Program-made: the position numbers and the translations under genes | In this document: one piece after another, positions 55,264 to 64,000 of the stretch | Layout: every line of letters begins with the position of its first letter | Position numbering within the stretch: position 1 is the stretch's first letter | Source: Avena insularis | Lineage: Eukaryota; Streptophyta; Magnoliopsida; Poales; Poaceae | Direction of reading: 5' to 3' | Length of the DNA: 64,000 nucleotides | NCBI GenBank assembly: GCA_023614405.1 | Contig: CM042684.1 | Location: 203,986,941 to 204,050,940 of the forward strand | The notes under the pieces: model-generated | Told to the model about the DNA's origin: nothing | The model's database searches: none | The model's input: only the letters and a program-made list of their open reading frames with translations

Positions 55264-58200
55264 GCTACCCATGCAATGACATTGGTGTATCCATGTGTAG
55301 TTTGTGAAAAGAACAGACATGCAATCACACTAGGTGGATCCATATGTGGTTTATGGAAGTAACAGACATGCAATGACTCTAGCTGTGATTCATGAAAAGA
55401 ACAGACATGCAATGACACTGGTGGATCCATGTGTGGTTCATGGGAAGAACACACATCCAATGACACTGGTGGACTCTAGTTGTGGTTCATAAATAGAACA
55501 GACATGCAATGACACTGGTGGAACCATATGTGGTTTGTCAGGTGAACACACATGCAATGACACTAGGTGTGGTTCATGAAAAGAACAAACATGCAATGAC
55601 ACTAGTGGATCCTTATGTGGTTTGTGAGAAGAACAGACATGTAATGAAACTGGTGGATCCTTATGTGGTTCATGAAAAGAACTGACATGCAATGACACTG
55701 GGTGTGGTTCATGAAAAGAACTGACATGCAATGACACTAGGTGTGGTTCATGAAAAGAACAGACATGCAATGACACCGGTGGATCCATGTGTGGTTTATG
55801 GAAGTAACATACATGCAATGACTCTAGCTATGGTTCATGAAAAGAACATACATGCAATGACACTGGTAGATCCTTATGTGGTTCATGAAAAGAACAGAGA
55901 TGCAATTACACCGATTGTGGTTCATGGAAAGAACAGACATGCAATGACTCTAGCTGTGGTTCATGAAAAGAACACACATGCAATGACACTGGGTGTGGTT
56001 CATGAAAAGAACAGACATGCAATGACACTGGTGGATCCTTATGTGTGGTTCATGAAAAAAACAGACATGCAATGACACCGGTGGATCCACGTGTGGTTCA
56101 TGAGAAGAACACGCATCCAATGACACTGGTAGATCCTTATGTGGTTCATGAAAAGAACTGACATGCAGTGACACTGGGTGTGGTTCATGAAAAGAATAGA
56201 CATGCAATGGCACTGGTAGATCCTTATGTGGTTCATGAAAAGAACTAACATGCAGTGACACTGGGTGTGGTTCATGAAAAGAACAGACATGCAATGACAC
56301 TGGGTGTGATTCATGAAAAGAATAGACATGCAATGACTCTAGCTGTGGTTCATGAAAAGAACACACATGCAAGGACACTGGGTGTGGTTCATGAAAAGAA
56401 TAGACATGCAATGACACCGGTGGATCCACATGTAGTTCATGAGAAGTACACACATCCAATGACACTGGTAGATCCTTATGTGGTTCATGAAAAGAATTGA
56501 CATGTAGTGACACTGGGTGTGGTTCATGAAAAGAACAGACATGCACTAACACTGGGTGTGGTTCATCAAAAGAACAAACAGGCAATGACACTGGTGGGTC
56601 CTTATGTGGTTTGTTTAGAAGAACACACATGCAATGACACTGGGTGTGGTTCATGAAAAGAACAGACATGCAATGACACTCGTGGATCCTTATGTGGTTT
56701 GTTTAGAGGAACATACATGCAATGACACTGGTGGATCCACATGTGGTTCATAAGAAGAACACACATCGAATGACACTGGTAGATCCTTTATGGTTCATGA
56801 AAAGAATAGACATGCAGTGACACCGGGTGTGGTTCATGAAAAGAACAGACATGCAATGACACTGGGTGTGGTTCATGAAAAGAACTCACATGCAATGACA
56901 CTAGGTGTGGTTCATAAAAAGAACAGACATGCAATGACATTGGTGGATCCATGTGTGGTTTATGGAAGTAACATACATGCAATGACTCTAGTTATGGTTC
57001 ATGAAAAGAACAGACATGCAATGACACCGGGTGTGGTTCATGAAAAGAACAGACATGCAATGACACTAGGTGTGGTTCATGAAAAGAACAGACATGCAAT
57101 GACTCTAGTTGTGGTTCATGAAAAGAACACACATGCAATGACACTGATTGTGGTTCATGAAAAGAACAGCCATGCAATGACACAAGTGGATCCTTATGTG
57201 GTTTGATTAGAGGAACAGACATGCAATGACACTGGGTGTGGTTCATGAAAAGAAGAGACATGCAATGACTCTACCTATGGTTCATGAAAAGAACACACAT
57301 GCAATGACACCGGGTGTGGTTCATGAAAAGAACATACATGCAATGACACTGGTGGATCCTCATGTGTGGTTCATGAAAAGAATAGACATGCAATGACACC
57401 GGTGGATCCACGTGTGGTTCATGGGAAGAACATGCATCCAATGACACTAGTAGATCCTTATGTGGTTCAGGAAAAGAACTAACATGTAGTGACACTGGGT
57501 GTGGTTCCTGAAAAGAACAGACATGCAATGACACTGGGTGTGGTTCATGAAAAGAACAGACATGCAATGACACTGGTGGATCCTTATGTGTGGTTCATGA
57601 AAAAAATAGACATGCAATGACACCGGTGGATCCATGTGTGGTTCATGAGAATAACACACATCCAATGACACTGGTAGATCCTTATGTGGTTCATGAAAAG
57701 AACTGACATGCAGTTACACTGGGTGTGGTTCATGAAAAGTACACATGCAATGACTCTAGCTGTGGTTCATGAAAAGAACACACATGCAATGACACTGGGT
57801 GTGGTTCATGAAAAGAACAGACATGCAATGACACTGGTAGATCCTTATGTGGTTCATCAAAAGAACTAACATGCAGTGACACTGGGTGTGGTTGATGAAA
57901 AGAACAGACATGCAATGACACTGGGTGTGATTCATGAAAAGAATAGACATGCAATGACTCTAGCTGTGGTTCATGAAAAGAACACACATGCAAGGACATT
58001 GGGTGTGATTCATGAAAAGAACAGACATGCAATGACACCGGTGGATCCACGTGTAGTTCATGAGAAGTACACACATCCAATGACACTGGTAGATCCTTAT
58101 GTGGTTCATGAAAAGAACTGACATGTAGGGACACTGGGTGTGGTTCATGAAAAGAACAGACATGCACTGACACTGGGTATGGTTCATGAAAAGAACAGAC

Positions 58201-60738
58201 AGGCAATGACACTGGTGGATCCTTATGTGGTTTGTTTAGACGAACACACATGCAATGACACTTGGTGTGGTTCATGAAAAGAACAGACATGCAATGACAC
58301 TGGTGGATCCTTATATGGTTTGTTTAGAGGAACAGACCTGCAATGACACCGGTGGATCCACGTGTGGTTCATGAAAAGAACACACATGCAAGGACACTGG
58401 GTGTGGTTCATGAAAACAACTCACATGCAGTGACACTGGGTATGGTTCATGAAAAGAACAAACATGCAATGACACTAGGTGTGGTTCATCAAAAGAACAG
58501 ACATGCAATGACACTGGTGGATCCTTATGTGGTTCAGGAAAAGAACAGACATGCAATGACACTGGTGGATCCTTATGTGGTTCATGAAAAGAACAGACAT
58601 GCAATGACACTGGTGGATCCTTATGTGGTTTGTTTAGAAGAACACACATGCAATGACATTGGGTGTGGTTCATGAGAAGAACAAACATGCAATGACACTG
58701 GTGGATCCACGTGTGGTTCATGAGAATAAAACACATCCAATGACACTGGTGGATCCACATGTGGTTCATGAAAAGAACAGACATGCAATGACACCGGTGG
58801 ATCCACGTGTGGTTCCTGAGAAGAACACACATCCAATGACACTGGTAGATCCTTATGTGGTTCATGAAAAGAACTGACATGTAGTGACACTGGGTGTGGT
58901 TCATGAAAAGAACAAACAGGCAATGATACTGGTGGGTCCTTATGTGGTTTGTTTAGAAGAACACACATGCAATGACACTGGGTATGGTTCATGAAAAGAA
59001 CAGACATGCAATGACACTCGTGGATCCTTATGTGGTTTGTTTAGAGGAACATACATGCAATGACACCGGTGGATACACATGTGGTTCAAGAGAAGAACAC
59101 ACATCCAATGACACTGGTAGATCCTTATGTGGTTCATGAAAAGAATAGACATGCAGTGACACCGGGTGTGGTTCATGAAAAGAACAGACATGCAATGACA
59201 TGGGGTGTGGTTCATGAAAAGAACTGACATGCAATGACACTAGGTGTGGTTCATAAAAAGAACAGACATGTAATGACATTGGTGGATCCATGTGTGGTTT
59301 ATGGAAGTAACATACATGCAATGACTCTATCTATGGTTCATGAAAAGAACAGACATGCAATGACACCGGGTGTGGTTCATGAAAAGAACAGACATGCAAT
59401 GACACTAGGTGCGGTTCATGAAAAGAACAGACATGCAATGACTCTAGCTGTGGTTCATGAAAAGAACACACATGCAATGACACTGATTGTGGTTCTTGAA
59501 AAGAACAGACATGCAATGACACAAGTGGATCCTTATGTGGTTTGGTTAGAGGAACAGACATGCAATGACATTGGGTGTGGTTCATGAAAAGAACAGACAT
59601 GCAATGACTCTAGCTATGGTTCATGAAAAGAACACACATGCAATGACACCGGGTGTGGTTCATGAAAAGAACATACATGCAATGACACTGGTGGATCCTT
59701 ATGTGTGGTTCATGAAAAGAACAGACATGCAATGACACCGGTGGATCCACGTGTGGTTCATGGGAAGAACATGCATCCAATGACACTAGTACATCCTTAT
59801 GTGGTTCAGGAAAAGAACTAACATGTAGTGACACTGGGTGTGGTTCCTGAAAAGAACAGACATGCAATGACACTGGGTGTGGTTTATGAAAAGAACAGAC
59901 ATGCAATGACAGTGGTGGATCCTTATGTGGTTCATGAAAAGAACAGACATGCAATGACAGTGGTGGATCCTTATGTGGTTTGTTTAGAAGAACACACATG
60001 CAATGACACTGGGTGTGGTTCATGAAAAGAACAAACATGCAATGACACTGGTGGATCCACGTGTTGTTCATGAGAAGAACACACATCCAATGACACTAGT
60101 GGATCCACGTGTGGTTCATGAAAAGAACAAACATGCAATGACACCGGTTGATCCACGTGTAGTTCATGAGAAGTACACACATCCAATGACACTGGTAGAT
60201 CCTTATGTGGTTCATGAAAAGAACTGACATGCAGTGACACTGGGTGTGGTTCATGAAAAGAACACACATGCAATGACACTGGGTATGGTTCATGAAAAGA
60301 ACAGCCATGCAATGACACTGCTAGATCCTTATGTGGTTTGTTTAGAAGAACACACATGCAATGACACTGGGTGTGGTTCATGAAAAGAACACACATGCAA
60401 TGACACTGGTGGATCCTTATGTGGTTTGTTTAGAGGAACAGACATGTAATGACACCGGTGGATCCACGTGTGGTTCATGAGAAGAACATACATCCAATGA
60501 CACTAGGTGGATCCTTATGTGGTTCATGAAAAGAACTGACATGCAGTGACACTGGGTGTGGTTCATGAAAAGAACAAACATGCAATGACATCGGTGGATC
60601 CATGTGTGGTTTATGAAAGTAACAGACATGCAATGACTCTAGCTGTGGTTAATGAAAAGAACACGCATGCAATGGCACTAGGTGTGGTTCATGAAAAGAA
60701 CAGACATGCAATGACACTGGTGGATCCTTATGTGGTTT
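55264..60738. repeat. 5.5-kb minisatellite of 39- and 48-bp units
   Basis: The core GGTTCATGAAAAGAACAGAC / ATGCAATGACACTGG recurs more than 110 times. Units are mostly 39 bp (ending GGGTGT) or 48 bp (with GTGGATCCTTATGT). Because both are multiples of three, frames stay open on both strands: VHEKNRHAMTLGV and VHEKNRHAMTLVDPYV units on plus, CSFHEPHPVSLHV on minus. Variants (GGTTTGTTTAGA, TTTATGGAAGTAAC, ATCCACGTGTGG) are ordered, and the block 56500-57600 is repeated at about 58840-59940, an offset near 2340 bp. Stop-creating variants break every long frame, so I do not call a gene. Confidence 0.95.
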
Positions 60739-61763
60739 TGATGCGGCCCGTCCTACGGATGCTCCTACATCTACACCAACAAGTCCCCCAAGTGGACCCA
60801 TGACTCGTGCCCGAGCCAAACTCCTACAAGCTAAGGTGAACTCGCTCCTCTCCTCGTGCCAATTTGATACCTCCTTGGATGGTATGCTACTTCATGCAAC
60901 TACCTTATGCATCATCAGGTATGAAGCTCCGACACATCACCAAGCACCCAAGGATGGAGAGCATGAAGCTGGAGCCGCTGGAGCTGCTCAGACCAGAGTC
61001 TCCGGTCTGCGCACACCGGACTCTCCGGTCCACCAAAATCTCTGGCTGAAGACACCAGTCTCCGGTCCCACCGCCGGTCTGCCCCCAGAACCGAGCCCTG
61101 GGACAATCTGAAGGCCCCTCCGGAGGCCGGTCCGGAGACCGACTGGAATCTCCGGTCCAGACCGGAGTCTTCGGTCCACCACACTGGAGTCTCCGGACCG
61201 ACCGTCACCAGGCATGAAAAGGCCTTTGGGCCTGCGGCCCATGTAGCCTTTAGTCCGTCCAGAACTTGTCTTTTATTCCTAAAGTGCCCCTGTTTAAGTG
61301 GCTAGCCTATATATAGTCCCCCACCTCCATTGTAAACCGTAGGCTTGATATTGGAATTAGTGGAAACCCCTTTGTGGATCTATCTAATTCTTCCCTCATG
61401 CTCCTTGACCAAGGAGCACAAATATCACCAAACCTCGTTGGAGTTTGCATCGTGCCTCCGTGTTGTACAAGGCCTTGGCATCGGTTTTCCTTTGCCAAGA
61501 CGTCAAGATCTCACCGAGTCTCCCATCTCGCTGTGCCGGTTCGAGAGAGAGTCCTCCGCCCGACGCTGATCCTAGGGATTGCGCCGGACCGGTCACCGCC
61601 GGCGTGAGCTATTGGTGTGTATCGTGGTTTTGTGTGTGTGTGTTCATCGTTTCTTCGTGCGTGAGTTCGTCGTGTTCATCCTCCCCTCCTCTCCCCGCAC
61701 TCCATCCTCGATTTGATAGGGAATCATGAAAGATCGGGCCACCCTAGAGGTTTGCCCTCAACA
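60739..61763 (+). repeat. Family-F 5' LTR
   Basis: 1025 bp, TGATGCGG...CTCAACA. The embedded tail frame is open from base 2 and includes GPMTRARAKLLQAK, LLHATTLCIIRYEA and a Glu/Pro-rich end (60800-61111 from its ATG). CCGGAGTCTCCGG-type palindromes are clustered at about 60995-61200. TATA-like CTATATATAG lies at 61307-61316. Confidence 0.85.
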
Positions 61764-61766
61764 TAT

Positions 61767-61779
61767 TGGTATAAAGAGC
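61767..61779 (+). promoter_or_regulatory. Family-F primer-binding site
   Basis: TGGTATAAAGAGC begins three bases after the LTR and resembles the initiator tRNA-Met site TGGTATCAGAGC with two changes. Confidence 0.7.
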
Positions 61780-63085
61780 TTCGTTCCTCACGATTTCCCC
61801 CACAAATTTTTCTTCTATCCACCAAAAATTTGAAATCCCCAAAAAACAGCCCAAATTTGCCTTTGGATCGATCTCTTGATTTGGAGTGTTATTTTTGGTT
61901 TTGATCCGACCAAACCTTGTCTTAGGTGTTGGTCCAGCTTTATCCTGTGTTTTCCTAGCCCAATTTGGACAATTTTTCGCGGATTTGAGGACCCAAGGCG
62001 TGGATTTCCGCTCAAGAACACGAGAAGTTCGTGATCTGACTCCAGACCAGAGTCTCTGGCCTGCACACCGGAGTCTCCGGCCTACACCGGAGTTTCCGGT
62101 CTACCCACACCGGAGTCTCCGGCCTGGACCGGAGTTTCCGTCCTGAAACTCCGGAGTCTCCGGCCTGACGCCGGATTTTGACAGTTTTGCCTCTAATCTT
62201 GCATTGGCTAATTTCTTTTTGTTTGTTTGTGCCCGTGAGCGTGTCGTCAACTAACAACAAGCTTCAGCGTCGACAACCCCCACGCTCATCGACACCACGG
62301 TCGACGAACATCATTCTGCACCACCGACGCCAAGTTCATCATCAAAGAAGGTATAACTTGAGTCACCTTGTTAACCCCTATCTTCCTTTGTGTGTACCTA
62401 TCCTATGAGAGTGGCTCATCTTGTGTTTGCTTGAGCATTGTGCATTTGTCCTTGGATAGTGAGAGTGCAAGAGCAATATCAAGTGTGACTAGGTAGCACC
62501 AAGGGAGAGCAAAAAAAGCAAAAGAAATAAAAAGATACAAAGAAAAAGCAAAAGAAAAATAGTCTCCCATTGCCAAAGAGAGTCTCAAAGCTTGTAAGCA
62601 AGAGAGAAAGAAGAGCGCCCAGGGAAAGTGCACAAATCCGTTGCTCATTTTCCCTCTTTGCAAACGAGCCACGGTCTCTCCTTGCATTGGCACGACAACG
62701 AGCTTTGTATTCGTTAGGACATTTTGTTTGCTCATTTTCATAGTCGTGTCAATCCCAACTTTCTCCACGTGTGTGTATATAGTCGTAGGTTCCCGTCACC
62801 CTTTTGAGTTGTTGACCTTCGCCTTTGACTTGAGTTTTGTTGGATTTTACCCACTTTTGACTATTCCTTTTCTTTTGGTTGGTTCTTTGGATTTCCACAA
62901 TCCTAACCTACCACCAACAAGCTTTTGAGAGTTAGTTCTTTCTTTAGTGTGAATTTTCTTTGCATTTCCACTTTGCACGCTTATAGCTCACACTTGTGGT
63001 TTCTAGTTTGGTGCAATCCCCAAGGTGAAGTACAAGGCTAACACCACCATATTCCACTTCCATATACAATACTTGTGTATCTTGC
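61780..63085 (+). other. Family-F leader
   Basis: 1.3 kb untranslated. A cluster of CCGGAGTCTCCGG palindromes lies at 62040-62170 (for example 62068-62080), the same palindrome as in the LTR. An A-rich AAAGAAAAAG tract follows near 62510-62560. No gene. Confidence 0.65.
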
Positions 63086-64000
63086 ATGATGGATAGGCAC
63101 GGTGAGCCGAGCCAACCACCTCCCCAAGAAGAAGATCAAGGACCGTACATGACGCGCGCAAGTCACTTCATCATCCGCCAAGAGTTCCATGAAGGTTGCC
63201 AAGCCCTTGAGACGCGACAAGATGAACAATTTGGCGAGATGCAAGCCGAGTTCAAGAACATCAACAACCGCTTCGATGGCCTCGAAAGGCAAATGCAAGA
63301 AATGCATCACAACTTCGGCCACCAAAATGAGTCGCTTCAACGCTTCGTCGCTCAAACAAATGACAATCTTCGACGCCTCATCGACGGAATGTCAGGACCG
63401 TGTTCACGTGCTTCAAGCTCTTCAAGTTCTTCGCGTCGTCATGCACCTCCGCAACAAGATCTTCCTCCAAGTGCTCCAAGACGCAATGATGCCCCCGTGG
63501 TTGAAGATGGAACCTCTTCGAACTAAGTACCTTCCCCACAGCATGCCGCAATGTCAAGCTATGATGGTGACCTCTCTTCAAGGCCACGAGCAAGGCAAGA
63601 AGCACACTGTCATCACGCAAGGGCACTAGTGATCCAACAAGAGAAACCACAAGAGGAACCGCAAGTGCAACCGCAAGTCTACCACCATCGACCGCGACAC
63701 ATACTTGACACAACAAGTGATGACTCCAATTTGGAGAATCAAGCTCGTCATCGACGTGAAGCTCTCCAAGATCCTCCTCCTCGTCATCAACGTCATGAAC
63801 GTCAACAACGACACCATGGTCATCACGAGGCGCCTACTCCACCTCAACAAAACTTGGAGCATCAAGTGATACAAGTTGAGCAACGCCCACCATGTCAAGA
63901 GGCTCATGACCATGTTCTTCGCCGTGAGGCCCATGTGCCTAACCAACATCACCAACCGAGGAACGAGCCTCCTCTTCGGCATCAACCGCGTCAAGAGGCT
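63086..64000 (+). pseudogene. Family-F gag, one internal stop, runs off the window
   Basis: The frame begins MMDRHGEPSQPPPQEEDQGP. It contains a coiled-coil-like segment (EMQAEFKNINNRFDGLERQM, then MHHNFGHQNESLQRF) and a Ser-rich tract followed by Pro-rich sequence. A TAA at 63524-63526 interrupts it; the same frame then stays open to 64000, with a Gln/His/Arg-rich segment (REALQDPPPRHQRHERQQRH). This is the usual N-terminal layout of Ty3/gypsy gag before the capsid domain, which lies beyond the window. The ATG at 63086 is preceded by leader text, so the start is plausible. Confidence 0.7.

Larger units (their letters stand above)
60739..64000 (+). mobile_element. Family-F Ty3/gypsy-type retrotransposon, 5' part
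   Basis: LTR 60739-61763, primer site 61767-61779, leader to about 63085, then gag running off the window. It starts right at the end of the minisatellite, in a unit cut at GTGGTTT, so it inserted into the array or bounds it. The family also has a solo LTR at 38540-39557. Confidence 0.85.

Noticed and set aside
55438..60629. Many long reading frames on both strands of the minisatellite as protein genes
   Set aside because: They are products of unit lengths divisible by three. Stops appear in variant units on both strands, and no start context, splice signal or unique sequence supports a gene.
63626..63994. Minus-strand 122-codon frame opposite gag
   Set aside because: It is a shadow of the plus-strand gag frame, composed of Leu, Ser and Met from reverse-complemented Gln/His codons.

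Overview
This window looks like nuclear DNA from a large, repeat-rich grass genome, most likely Pooideae and possibly Triticeae or a relative. The reasons are dense nested LTR retrotransposons, Athila-lineage LTRs of the kind common in wheat and barley, and Stowaway, Tourist, hAT, Mutator, Helitron and CACTA-type DNA elements. Family names come from motif recognition by eye, with no database search. I see no bacterial or organellar operons, no rRNA genes, no tRNA genes and no CRISPR array. Only one gene looks intact.

Layout. 1-868: end of a Ty3/gypsy LTR (family C) on the minus strand. 869-12223: an Athila-like remnant (A, plus strand) whose LTR is split by a complete Athila-like element (B, minus strand, 4288-11563, target duplication ATGTG). 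12224-14160: about ten copies of a 190-194 bp tandem repeat. 14879-23530: about eleven copies of a 360-370 bp tandem repeat, interrupted at 15138-19781 by element D. D is a complete non-autonomous LTR retrotransposon (target duplication GTAAG) with an uninterrupted 608-codon ORF. 23531-32400: a broken host-like gene and a cluster of Helitron-like pieces, a hAT-type element, nested Stowaway/Tourist MITEs and a long-TIR Mutator-like element. 32427-41186: fragments of several LTR elements, a decayed gag-pol, a solo LTR (family F) and a spliced-looking gene fragment.

41187-52957 is a full-length family-C retrotransposon (target duplication AAATG). It has gag-pol with several stops, and its 5' LTR was later hit by a 3877 bp solo LTR (target duplication CAGAA). 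53159-54876 holds a CACTA-like terminus and two minus-strand genes, one a two-exon GRF zinc-finger protein. 55264-60738 is a minisatellite of 39 and 48 bp units with a 2.34 kb higher-order duplication. 60739-64000 is the 5' part of a family-F retrotransposon.

The elements make sense together. The autonomous family-C copy and D share LTRs, primer site and the gag start context. D keeps a protease-like domain and the last pol codons but has lost the rest of gag-pol, so it would need enzymes from a relative. In families C and F the pol frame runs into the 3' LTR in the same phase. Both families also carry clusters of short palindromes in U3 and in the 5' leader, and the palindrome differs from element to element while the location is kept. 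That pattern, the D ORF and the three tandem arrays are the observations most worth following up.
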